Below are positions 18,105-27,684 of a stretch of DNA of 28,337 bases, in pieces (position 1 is the stretch's first letter; each line of letters opens with the position of its first letter). This DNA comes from Botryllus schlosseri. Its lineage: Eukaryota > Chordata > Ascidiacea > Stolidobranchia > Styelidae. The notes under the pieces were generated by a model that searched no databases, had not been told where the DNA came from, and was given only the letters and a program-made list of their open reading frames with translations. Where the stretch lies: assembly GCA_000444245.1 (NCBI GenBank), contig ATSW01013071.1, positions 1 through 28,337 on the forward strand. The letters run 5' to 3'. Both the position numbers and the translations under genes were made by a program.

Positions 18105-18528
18105 CAGACTTGGACATAGTTCCAGTTGTCTGATAATGCTAATTAGAGCTGAATGTCGGTAATCTAATTCTAATCTAATGTGTGAAATGTTTCTTTGCTC
18201 TCATTTTAATTCTAATCTAATTTGAGAAGTGTTTCCACTTTTTAATTTGACTTCTAATCCAATGTCTGGTTTTCCTGAAAATGCAACCGGAAAGCAGTAT
18301 AGTACGAAACGAGCCAAGCGTGCTGCACATGCATTTGTCATTCCCATGCTTTTGAGAATGAACTTGAGATTTTTTGAGATTTCATACGAACTGAACTTGA
18401 TTCATTTTCCTAGTTTTCTCGGATTCATTAATTCTAATTCCAATCGAATTTGGGAAATGCTGTCTATTTATAATTCTAATTCTAATCGAATTTGAAAGAG
18501 CGTTAAATTTTCTAGTAGTCCGACTCTG
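18105..18528 (+). mobile_element. Family E MITE copy 4
   Basis: It starts CAGACTTGGACATAG and ends TAGTAGTCCGACTCTG, an inverted pair. Flanking octamers CGCTGCGC (18097-18104) and CGCTGGGG (18529-18536) agree at 6 of 8. The interior shares TTTCTTTGCTCTCATTTTAATT, CTGGTTTTCCTGAAAATGCAA and ACGAAACGAGCCAAGCGTGC with the copies at 16130 and 19542. An 88-codon open frame inside is incidental. Confidence 0.72.
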
Positions 18529-18536
18529 CGCTGGGG

Positions 18537-19533
18537 TGCGTAACACTGCACCATTTGCATATCCACAGACGCAGACAGTTTGCGATCTTCGACATTATAT
18601 CTGATATTGACGGGACAAAAGTCGCAAGCAATAGCTATATGTAGTCATTGCATACTCATGGGTCGTTAGAAACGAAGTACTTCTGTTTTTTCGGAGTACC
18701 AAAGTAAGCTTTGCCCACTTGCGGTTCTTACTCTGGTGTAAATGTTTACTGACTACTATACCACTCCTAGGTAACAGTTTTTACATGCAACACTACCTAC
18801 ATTTCACACTTTCTAGTTTGAAAGTATCAACTCATTTTAAGATGATTTTCCATCACATTTTATAAGTTAAATTGGCATGAGATGCGTGAAATAACCCCTG
18901 TATCACGGTAAATGAACGTATTTTCGAAGATCGCACTGTCAATAGTCGTGTTAGGTTAGTCGCGAAGATACGTCTGTGCTGATGGGGAAGTATTCATTTT
19001 AAATATTCGATTTCGGGTTGGAATCATGTCACTATTTTTCGGAGCAAGTGATTTGATACGTGGTAATGTGCGAAGTAGCTGCTGATTACAGGGTAGGTAC
19101 TCCTATCGACAATGGTGTTGTATGGAGGTATTGTGGCGCATAACGGTAATATCATGGTACAATATTCTTGTTTAACAGACGGTAACTGGTTCATTTCACT
19201 GTAGTAAAAGTGGCTGTTGATTGTAGCAGTGTAAATTACAATTATTGCTGTAATTGTTAGGCTCGACTGAGAAGAGTATAATAGAGCACCAATCACTTAC
19301 GGAACAGACACATCCAACATCCGTCAGCAACCAATCACGTTATCGAAGTCCTATACATTACCAAGGGATATCTAGAATATCTAGATATCCCTGTAAATTA
19401 TACTAAGTCATTCCAGACTATCAAAGTGCAGGGATATCTAGTTCAAAGTGACATCTGATCACTGTCAGGGATTTCCAGACGGATGTACAAACAACAAAAT
19501 CTTGTTTCTATGTTTAAACGTTGCAACGGGCAT
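18537..19533. repeat. Unassigned; contains a 29 bp palindrome
   Basis: At 19364-19392, AGGGATATCTAG and CTAGATATCCCT form perfect 12 bp arms around AATAT. The arm AGGGATATCTAG occurs a third time at 19430-19441. This could be an inverted terminal piece of a small element or a cruciform-forming site. The rest, including a minus-strand open frame at 19024-19296, shows nothing recognisable. Confidence 0.4.
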
Positions 19534-19541
19534 ATGTAGTC

Positions 19542-19959
19542 CACACCGGAACAGCTACATAATTCTAGTTGCCTAACTACACTAATTAGAGCTTAATGCC
19601 GGTAGCCTAAATCTAATATAATTTGTGGAATGTTTCAATGCTCTAATTTTAATTCTAGTCTAATTTCTGGTTTTCCTAAAAATGCTACATGAAAACTGTA
19701 CTGTAAGAAACGAGCCATGCTTGGTGTACCTATGGGTGTTTTTGTTTTACTATTCTTGTGGTTGTGAGAATGAACTTTGTTCTGACATGAACTTGACTGT
19801 ATTTTTGTTCCATTTCTTCCTAATTTCAGAATTTAATTCGATTTCCGGGTTTTCACGAATTCAGTAATTCTAATTTGAATCTGTAAAAAACTGTGTAGCT
19901 ATAATTGAAATTCTCATACAATTTGGAGAAGTTGAACATTTGCTAGTTGTTCAACCGTG
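19542..19959 (+). mobile_element. Family E MITE copy 5
   Basis: It starts CACACCGGAACAGCTACAT and ends AGTTGTTCAACCGTG. Flanking octamers ATGTAGTC (19534-19541) and TTGTGGTC (19960-19967) agree at 6 of 8. It is 418 bp, non-coding, and shares the body with copies 3 and 4 (TTTCTGGTTTTCCTAAAAATG, AACTGTACTGTAAGAAACGAGCC, TGAGAATGAACTTTG, ACTGTGTAGCTATAATT). Confidence 0.75.
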
Positions 19960-20000
19960 TTGTGGTCGTAGCAATAATTTTTATCATTTACCTTATGGAG

Positions 20001-20282
20001 ATAGTGGTGAGATAGCGTAGTGGTTTAATCCACAGCTGCAACACCAATGGGTTGCGGGTTCGACACCGACCGAGGTCGACTCCAGAATTCCAACCTAAGT
20101 GTTGGAGGTTTATCTAGGCTCCTCCTCGCCATCTCATCCGTGTAATCGGTGTCTTATAAAAGCCTAGAAGTGGGACGTGCTACAAGTCGGCAGCCACGGA
20201 ATAAAAATGAAGGAAATTGGCCTGGTGGAAATGACCATAGTAGTTGATAAACACCATGAATACCACAACAACAACAACAACA
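20001..20282 (+). mobile_element. tRNA-derived SINE copy 2
   Basis: A and B boxes (GATAGCGTAGTGG at 20011 and GGTTCGACACCGACC at about 20057) are followed by the same body as the copy at 5938 (CCAGAATTCCAACC, GTTGGAGGTTTATC, CCATCTCATCCG, GTGTCTTATAAAAGCC, CTACAAGTCGGCAGCC) and an AAC repeat tail. An 11 bp duplication with one mismatch bounds it: ACCTTATGGAG (19990-20000) and ACCTTATGCAG (20283-20293). It is slightly longer than copy 1 and not 5'-truncated. Confidence 0.87.
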
Positions 20283-20293
20283 ACCTTATGCAG

Positions 20294-20984
20294 GTGAAAT
20301 TAGGTCACTTCAACAGGGTCCAGTTAGATGACGCTAACAACAACATGCCTCGCTAGACCCGTGTGAACTGGTCCTCATGCTTTTTATAAGCACCGTCAAG
20401 ACATGATACTTGCAAAAACACAGGCCTACCGTATATACATGAACGGGTGCATATTGTATACTGTATATATAATTTTTTGCGGTTCGAATGACGACTGAAG
20501 ATAAAATATGGGTTATAAAGCAAATAGGGTGGTGACTTAGCAGCAGATTCACTACTATTACGTTAGAATTATTATAATTATTATCATTGTTAGCAGCTGA
20601 GCCGTCTTGGTAACACCACCCATTTGTGGTGCATAGTCGAATGATTTCGATAAAGATATACCAGAAACATATTACGTGTATCCGAATCGCATGTGGTGAG
20701 CAACAATTGTAAACAAGCCTGTTTTTCGGTTGACCTTGAGAAAGCCAGCACGGATTAGAAATCAGAGGTCGAATGAGATTAGAAGCCCATCGGTCAAAGC
20801 CAATCACTGACATTTGCCAGACAATTCGCATCGACATACGATTCGCTTCTCAAAAGATTTGGTGTTCTAAGCTTAAATGATGTGTGGACGCTAGAAATTG
20901 CCAAGTTCATATATTAGTTGCATTAGTGTCACCGAGCGTCAACATTTAACGACTTCTACACTTCCAAATCGAAAGCGCACAGGT
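20294..20984. other. Unassigned part of intron 1
   Basis: A 167-codon minus-strand open frame fills 20334-20837. It includes a low-complexity run of Asn codons and has no motif, signal or splice support, so I treat it as chance. Confidence 0.25.
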
Positions 20985-21339
20985 ACATCATACGCGATCC
21001 TTGCAACTAAGAGTTATCAATTAGAATTATAGTTTCTATTTTATTTTCCACTGTGGATGCCTTCAAACCTCGTATTGTCGGCCATATCTTAGCACACGAA
21101 ACTTGTACTGGTGGTACAAAGCTTAGTGTTAATAGCATATCTGTGAAGCTTTTAAAATCTCACAGCATTGTCACAGAGTCAGGCTTGGTCGAAAATGTAC
21201 CAAATTATTTTTAATGTCATGTACAACTGACATTATATTATCTGTGGTTGCATGTAGGGTATATAGATTTGAACTGTCACCAATCAAGTCAAAGTCAAAT
21301 AGTCGATTCAGATTCAGGGCCTCGATTTTGACCAGTTCT
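20985..21339 (+). mobile_element. Family A MITE copy 3
   Basis: It carries CATACGCGATCCTTGCAACT (about 20989), AGAATTATAGTTTCTATT (about 21022), GCACACGAAACTTGTACTGG (about 21092), CAGCATTGTCACAGAGT (about 21163), a GGTATATAGATTTGAACTG block and the right end CTCGATTTTGACCAGTTC. The left end is diverged or missing. Confidence 0.6.
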
Positions 21340-21389
21340 ATCAATATTAAATGCTCAAAATGAATTATAAAGAACGCATCACTCTATCG

Positions 21390-21740
21390 TAGTGCGGAGC
21401 ATGGACCGGAGCCGGATTGGATATCCGTTCGGATTTCTTCAATTTTGGCTGGACCGGATCGGAAACAGATCGGTACCTTTTTGATAAGGCCAGAATCTTT
21501 ATGGATACGCATGACGTTTGTAACTAAATAACTACCAACCAACCACACGCAAGTAACCGCCAAGCCAGTCCGAAAAGAAGCGAGCCATATTTTTATATTC
21601 ACGGAGCCACCGTATCGTGTTGGGCCGGATTTCCGGCCGGACTTTTTCAATTTTGGCCGGAGCCGGATCGCAGCCGGACCAGAGAATTGGCAAACCGGAT
21701 CGGAGTCGGACCAGAGAATTTGTCGACCCGCTCCGCACTA
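21390..21740 (-). mobile_element. GC-rich hAT-like MITE (family C) with 11 bp perfect TIR
   Basis: Perfect inverted ends TAGTGCGGAGC and GCTCCGCACTA enclose 351 bp. Flanking octamers CTCTATCG (21382-21389) and GTCTATCT (21741-21748) agree at 6 of 8. Both halves carry GATCCGGTCCAGCCAAAATTG-like blocks in direct order on the minus strand, at about 21430-21470 and 21630-21670, so the element is partly built from a repeated CCGGATC-type unit. It interrupts the family A copy that resumes at 21741. The open frames on both strands inside are incidental. Confidence 0.72.
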
Positions 21741-21939
21741 GTCTATCTATGTATGATGGTCGAAAAAAACAAATAATATTTACTGTGATGCATAACTTGC
21801 ATTATATTCTTATGTGGTCGTATAAAGGTACATATTTGAAATCTCCGCATCATTTTTGCTGCTGTGAAGTCTGCTGTGATACTCGAATACTTGATTGAGA
21901 ATCGAATCACTCAGGAACTCGATTTTCCTCAGCCCCACA
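21741..21939 (+). mobile_element. Family A MITE copy 4, 5'-truncated
   Basis: The blocks ATGGTCGAAAA, TTATATTCTTATGTGGTCGT, AAAGGTACATATTTGAAAT and ATACTCGAATACTTGATTG, and the right end GAACTCGATTTTCCTCAGCCCC, match the 3' half of family A. The 5' half is absent; the family C element sits at its left edge. Confidence 0.6.
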
Positions 21940-22232
21940 TTCGTCATTAGCTAATATTTGAAATTCCGTGTCGTGTTGCACTGATATAGCGATACGTGTG
22001 AAGTTATTGGGATTACCAATGTCAACAACCGCGACTTCTCAATCATTCTACCGAACCGAGCGCAGCGCGAGTAACTATACACTATCGGCGTTAGCCAATG
22101 TATTAAATAAATCTCAGGTTACATTGTTTCCCACAGTACATCAACGATGCATGGGAAAGAATTGAAACAACTTCTACAACTGTCTTGACCCTACGTCACC
22201 TCGCTCTGACAACAACACAAGAATCAACTTAC

Positions 22233-22300
22233 GCAAATTCGCCCAGCTCCCCGACTTCATCCGCTTATTCATGATGACAGTTGTGTGTTGAAGCTAGACG
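22233..22300 (-). CDS. Start-codon exon of unrecognised minus-strand gene (CDS part 22233-22272)
   Basis: A pyrimidine-rich acceptor (CATTCTCTTTTGTGTATTACAG) precedes 22300, and a strong donor GC/GTAAGT follows at 22233/22232. The 28 nt from 22300 to 22273 are 5' UTR with an in-frame TAG. The ATG at 22272-22270 has A at -3 and opens MNKRMKSGSWANL, leaving one base. The other two frames across the exon contain stops, which supports the choice of start. Since the exon has its own acceptor, a further non-coding exon and the promoter lie upstream, beyond 22300. The one leftover base fits exon A. Confidence 0.55.
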
Positions 22301-22804
22301 CTGTAATACACAAAAGAGAATGAGCCAGGTTACTGGTTCGGCAACCATTAGCACAGAAGGCTTCATGTAGCTACTCGACCGGTTCATACAACAACATATA
22401 TATTTTGTTAATTACGGAATCAATGGTTTTGATGAACTATTTTAGTTCAAAAATATACAATTGAATAGTATATTCATATCGAAATAATCCTGAATACTTT
22501 CGGCTGACACTCGTCAGGGGTAACAGTCAGCAACCAGTAGAGAATTGGAAAGAACATTGTATATCAACAATAGTGTCGCAAAATATTTACGTCACCAGCA
22601 TGAAATTTCGAATGAGAGAGCGTTCAATGTACTATTTTCAGGTGGTGCACGAACTCCTTTTGTTGACAGAGTTTGGGTTGGTGTATTTTGATAAAAGTAT
22701 ATCGAGTAGTATATCGAGTAGTGTAGCCGATACCTATAATACCGATAACTAACACTAACACCTCTGATATCCATAATGGCCAAGTCACAACATATAGAAT
22801 AGCA
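22301..22804. other. Upstream intron or flank, unassigned
   Basis: A doubled ATATCGAGTAGT word at about 22698-22724 is the only local repeat seen. Open minus-strand frames of 63 and 83 codons at 22592-22875 overlap each other and the hAT end, and are not supported. Confidence 0.2.
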
Positions 22805-23440
22805 CGGTGGTTCTCAACCTTTATGTCTTCGCGGACCCCTTTTGTACTGTGACAGACCTCCGCGGACCCCCTCAAGTTTCAGTTCAAATTTAGCTCAATT
22901 ATCGTGCTGCCGTCATCTGTCTTGTTCAAATATCAACACAAGGCTAGTGATAAACAGAAACAAAATGACCGTTCTTTAAAATAATATCATACTACATGTA
23001 GAAATATGAATACACTTTTATTATTTCGAAGGGACTTCTGCAGCTATATTGCTTATTTCTTGAAAATTCACTCCTGCAATTTGATATGAATGAGCGCCGA
23101 AAATCCATTTCCACAAAGGTATTTGGCGGTGGATGTAATATTAACGCCTGCTTTCGGCGACACCTTTGAGCACGATCGCGATATATATGGCACCAAAATT
23201 GAGAAACAGATTTTTCAATGAAGTTGTCAATTTCAGACTATAGTCTATGGTCAGACCAAGAAAGACCAAGACAGTCAGACCAAGATGTAATCTACGAACA
23301 TATCACGAAGGTTCAGTATAGATACGTCTCAAGCGTGTCGCAACACGGTACATTCGCGGCAATATGCTGAAGGCACTAACCGTGATTTGGTTGTGCAGAG
23401 ATCTATAATTATCGATCACGTTACTAAGAACCATAATTCT

Positions 23441-23614
23441 GATTTGTCAGTTTCATGCGATGTCTTCAGGGATTAAATCGGTGATATCAATTCGATCAAG
23501 CGAATAAACATACATTTTTTCACTGTTTGCAATACAATTTTAATTTGTCAGTTTCATGCGATGTCTTCAGGGGATTAAGTCGTTGATTTCAATTCGGTCA
23601 AGCGAATAAAAATA
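23441..23614 (+). repeat. Direct repeat of about 72 bp inside hAT element I
   Basis: Two copies share TTTGTCAGTTTCATGCGATG, TCTTCAGGGATTAA and TCAAGCGAATAAA, with a few differences, separated by 30 bp. A local duplication within a decaying element is the simplest reading. Confidence 0.65.
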
Positions 23615-23649
23615 AATTCTGTCATTTTCAAAAGGACGAGAATGCGGGG

Positions 23650-24886
23650 AAGTGGTTCTCAACCGAGGGTCCGTGAAACCTATAAATTTGCAACATAAAT
23701 GATAACCTAGTTTGTGATATTCTAAGCTCGGGTAATCCAACGCATCTAAATTCTATGCAATTGCAAGTCGAAGTAGAAGTATTTCCAAGACATGTCAAAG
23801 CTACTTCGAGTGGTTTAAAAAATCAAGTTCTGAATTTGAAGCTGTCAATCTCATTAAATTAGTGAGCATTCACAGTCGCTTGAAATTGAATTCCAGAAGT
23901 ATCTGCTTAACAAGACCCAAGGGGATGAAACCTCTTCATCGAATCTATTTTCTCCTGTTACAGACATAACCAGTATTCCAAAATAACTTCAAGATGAGCT
24001 GTTGGACAGTTTGAATAGGCTAGACGTGTTATGGTCATACCAAAAGGCTCTGTCGGGAGCGTTACGCGTCGTTATTCTATTAGCCTCCACCTAGCTCTGT
24101 AAAAGTGGATTTTCGGCTCTCGCTCATATAAATCTAAATCGCGAATTTCCACAACACGACGACGTATTTATTACTTCTGACATTCAGCTGCAGAAATTCC
24201 ATTAATGTATTTCGGTCTAAAACTATAAAAGCCATCACAAATTTCGCGTAATATGATGTCTTATTCAAGAAAAGCGCAATATTTTCAGTTTACACTAGAC
24301 TACAGTTACAATTTGCAGATGACCCCTGATGGTTACAGGATAATTGAGCGAAGTTTGAACTAAACTTTGTGGGATCCGCTGGGTGCCTTGACGGACTAAA
24401 AGGCTGACTCGAGTCATGACTCGAATCTATTCGCGATTTATTAAGATATGGGAAGAAGCTTCACGTCGTCATGTGTTTTAGTATGGAAAACGGGTTGATC
24501 TCGAGACACCTGTGTCTCATAGTCCGGCACCCGATCGTTGTACACCCCTACCCTAAAGCATTACAACGATCTCCTACGGTGTTTTCAAGAGAATCCAATG
24601 TCGGACAAATCTTTTAATGAATTCGAACCAATTTGTGTAGTACAAAGGTCGACGTATTTCGCGATCAATCAATATTGTAGTAACGACTTTTCTGCAAATC
24701 TCGCTTATTGGCCATAGTACCCAAGACCGTGACCTCGAAAATATATAAACTATCCCCAGGAAGTCGCGCGAAGCGTGAAGAAAATTTCCGTTGCAAGAGC
24801 TTTTACAAGTATTACAGATGAAATCTCTCTGGTGTCGTCGCGACCCAAAATTATACCCTTCACGGCCCATACTTTGAGAACCCCTA
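23650..24886 (+). mobile_element. hAT element II, nested, with broken transposase
   Basis: The left end AAGTGGTTCTCAACCGAGGG, then TCCGTGAAACCTATAAATTTG, matches the reversed right end ATAGGGGTTCTCAAAGTATGG, GCCGTGAAGGGTATAATTTTG. The two run in parallel for about 40 bp. No octamer duplication is seen. It carries the transposase C-terminal remnant at 23882-24205. A GACTCGAGTCATGACTCGAATC stretch at about 24403 shows family B material inside it too. Confidence 0.55.
23882..24205 (+). pseudogene. hAT transposase C-terminal remnant (ZBED/FAM200-like subtype)
   Basis: One frame reads LQDELLDSLNRLDVLWSYQK, then ALRVVILLAST, a stop, LCKSGFSALAHINLNREF, and on to KFH and a TAA. It corresponds to the hAT C-terminal block ALRVLLPF-x-STYLCESGFSALAHIK-x-K-x-R, the dimerisation domain of transposases that gave rise to ZBED5/FAM200-type host genes. 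Two in-frame stops interrupt it (near 23984 and at the Tyr position of STYLCE), and the FW-x-YP helix before it is worn. No catalytic DDE part was found upstream, so the gene is a decayed C-terminal piece. Confidence 0.75.
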
Positions 24887-25154
24887 TATCATCTATTAGT
24901 ACTAGAAATGCGACCACAAACTGTGAAAATTGAAGAAAATGAGGAAACTGAGTGAGTTTAATACGACTTTAACTCGAAACTAAACAGTCAAAACAATGAC
25001 TCGGACTCGGACTCGAGTCTCAACACTATGTAACTCGGACTCGACCCTCCGCTCGCCGACTTGAACTTGACTCGGTTGTGAATTGACTCGAGTCAAAACT
25101 ACAAAAGTGAGATCGACTTGTGACTCGGAACCTTGTGACTTAGTTACAACCCTG
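24887..25154 (-). mobile_element. Family B hAT MITE, truncated, reverse orientation
   Basis: The reverse complement begins CAGGGTTGTAACTAAGTCAC and shares with the 25362 copy GTCACAAGG or TAGGCTCCGAGTC, GTTAAACTCA-type words, and GTGGTCGCATTTCTAGTACTAA. It stops at the edge of hAT element II, so its other half was replaced or displaced. It lies 42 bp from the right end of element I. Confidence 0.65.
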
Positions 25155-25361
25155 CCAATTGCGGTCCGCGAAGACAAAAGGGTTGAGAATCACTGATGCA
25201 GAGCGTGGGTATAGAGTCTACTGCAATTTATCGTCTTCAAAGCCGAAAAGTTTGCTGCCCATATTGCCTACATACATTTATTTAAGTGGGAAAAGTAAAA
25301 TGAACAGACCCTAATTCCGGTGAAATTGGTTTAAATAAATCGATTTATACTTGGAGTAAAT

Positions 25362-25843
25362 CAGGGTTGTAACCAAGTCATTAGGCTCCGAGTCCAAGTC
25401 ATCGAGCAAAGGGTCGAGTCCGAGTCATGGTATTATGACTTGAGTCCGAGTCCGAGTCAATGTGTTGACTGCTCAATTTCCAGTTAAAATCTTGTTAAAC
25501 TCACGATTTATAACTCTGTTTGGTGATATTGAATGGTTCGAATTTTTAATATTCTAATTTTCCTCACTTTTAGTAGTTTCTGGTCGCATTTTCAAGTACT
25601 AGTACCAATAGACGAAATCCCGATAGGGTGGTTACTTTACTATTCTTCGAAATTACAGTGAAATGTGGGTCCTGGCCGTCTGTGACTCGAGTCATATGAC
25701 TTGGTTCGAGTCAAAGTCGAGTCAATACACAAATTGACTCGAGTCGAGTCATTTCCGTATTTTGAGAAAATGACTCGAGTCAAGTCGAGTCATCAGAAAA
25801 TCGCGACTCGAATCGGGTCATGACTCGAGTCATTACAACCCTG
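25362..25843 (+). mobile_element. Family B hAT MITE, complete, with perfect target duplication
   Basis: A 482 bp element with ends CAGGGTTGTAACCAAGTCA and GACTCGAGTCATTACAACCCTG, flanked by the perfect octamer GAGTAAAT at 25354-25361 and 25844-25851. CAGGG ends and an 8 bp duplication are hAT features. About half of the sequence is overlapping GACTCGAGTC, GAGTCCGAGTC and GAGTCAAGTC words, and the middle (about 25480-25660) is AT-rich unique sequence shared with the copy at 24887. It has no coding frame and must be mobilised in trans. Confidence 0.9.
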
Positions 25844-25851
25844 GAGTAAAT

Positions 25852-27660
25852 GCGAATTCTGGCAACAATACAAAAGCCTTACCTTAGCGGAATCTTACAA
25901 TTACACTTCCATTGTGAAACGCAGTTATGACAGATTCAGGTTTATTTGTAAAACAAGATAATCTCTGTTCGAAAAGAAATGCCATTATATATACTTTAAA
26001 ATTTCATAACTGGCTTGGACTTTGCCTCAACGACCTCGTATTACCAATCTAAATATCGGCATTTTATTTGCGACTCGTAAGAAGTACGTTATATGTATTT
26101 CAGTACGAAGCTTTGTTTCAATAACTATAGAACACGGAGAGCAAATTTAAATCTCTGGTATATGTGGGCCTGGTAAGTTCGTATCCTGTCAGCAATGTGT
26201 CATTGATACATATTCGATTAGAAAAATATAGGCAGATAAAATAAGCTGCAGGCGGTGACAGTCGTTGTATATTGAACGGAACATCAATTGCCAGTATCGC
26301 TGTGGTCTCTTGGGTATGTCACAGACCTTTTAAGAAAAGAAATGATGCTACCCACTCCGCAGCCGCCAATAATAATACGACAGAAAATGATTAAATTATG
26401 GACAAGTATGGATATAGTTTTTACCTTGTCATTTCAACGTGCCATTATTGGGTTATGCCTATCAGGACCGCTGTATACGAAAATCGGGAAGATCACACTT
26501 TTTGAATCTGACTTCTTGTGTATTAGCACCTTCTGAAGCCACGCATTTCTCCTTCGACTCAATAAAAACATTGCAAGTTGCAAAATTAGACTAATCATTG
26601 CTGTTGATAACACATGTCGAAATAGTCCCAACTGCTCATTTGACTCTCGAGTATTACCATCAAACTAAATCAAATAGAGTTATGACGAAACAGCAGAACT
26701 GTCCAAAAGCAAATCGCTAACTGCATATTAACATTCTCTCGGGATCAAATCTAAGCGCACTCCTTTCAGCACTTCATAAAACCTGTATATGTAGACTTGC
26801 TACTGGATAGAAAATATAAAAACTTCTCATTCTTTATCTTTACGCATCTCCACAAGAACTCACGGAGCGAACCAGTCTCGTCTATAAGCTCTGTGTCAAA
26901 AACAGTAACTGTAGTCGAATTTTAACTCTAAATAGGAAAATGTATAAATATAGGTTAACTATATTTAAATAAAACAGTAAAATTAAAATATTTTCTTAGC
27001 AATCTCTTACAAGGTCCGTCAATGCTATCTACTACAAGCCTCACCAGATCTGTTAAGAATTCGAGTTCATATCAAACTGAATTAATGGCGTTTTCCTACA
27101 GGAAACTATGTCACGTCTGGCTTTTGATCTGCGTCACTAATGTCCATAATGAGATTTCAATTATTCCAATTTAACAAATCAACGTCGGGCATAGCCACGC
27201 GACTAAATATACACTATTCATACACTGTGAGACGGCGTATTTTCGATTTGCTTCCGAGTAAACGCAGCCTTGTACAATGACATGAGCTAGTTTGTCCTTA
27301 AGGTGTACTGGAGACGTTTCGTCGTTTTGGTAAGCGGTATAACACATACTTATGTCGCTTGCGTGTAATAGAATCTTAATTATAGACCTTGTTCGCTGTG
27401 CAGCACATTTTCAAATGTCCAAATACGTCGAAAGGCACAGAAACAACTCCTAAATGTCGAATTCACTTTAGCAGGCGATGAACGATTTCGAGTATTTTAC
27501 GCATGTCCAGGGTCCGCATTCTTTTCAAACCTTTGATTGGCATTTGTAGACGACCGAGTAAAATTGATTCAAGCCATTTGGAGTGTAGAACCTCAGAATT
27601 ACAAGGAATAATAACTTCATTTTATTATTTATGAATATTGTTAGTTATTCCCACGCCAAA
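25852..27660. other. Long unassigned stretch
   Basis: No exon with good splice signals, no RNA gene and no copy of families A, B, C or E is seen across 1.8 kb. Open frames at 26288-26536 (plus) and 26434-26631 (minus) overlap each other and lack motifs. The 5' non-coding exon and promoter of the minus-strand gene could lie here, but I cannot point to them. Confidence 0.25.
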
Positions 27661-27684
27661 ACAGCATGGGGGATGTGGCATGTT

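Larger units (their letters stand above)
22805..25195 (+). mobile_element. Degraded hAT element I, outer member of a nest
   Basis: Ends CGGTGGTTCTCAACCTTTATG and, reversed from 25195, CAGTGATTCTCAACCCTTTTG continue in parallel into CTTCGCGGACC, so about 30 bp of terminal repeat is clear. CAGTGGTTCTCAACC is a common hAT terminal sequence. Flanking octamers do not match. Inside lie another hAT element (23650-24886) and a family B piece (24887-25154). The left 840 bp is non-coding; it contains a direct repeat of about 72 bp (23441-23512 and 23542-23614, sharing TTTGTCAGTTTCATGCGATG). Confidence 0.65.

Noticed and set aside
20334-20837. The longest uninterrupted open frame in the window, 167 codons on the minus strand
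   Set aside because: It has a low-complexity Asn run, no motif, no splice or start context, and coding bias no different from intron sequence.
21617-21898. 93-codon open frame on the plus strand, with minus-strand frames opposite
   Set aside because: They come from the GC-rich CCGGATC repeats of the family C element.
24574-24870. 98-codon open frame on the minus strand inside hAT element II
   Set aside because: It is antisense to the transposase remnant's strand, has no transposase motif and covers the terminal repeat of the element.
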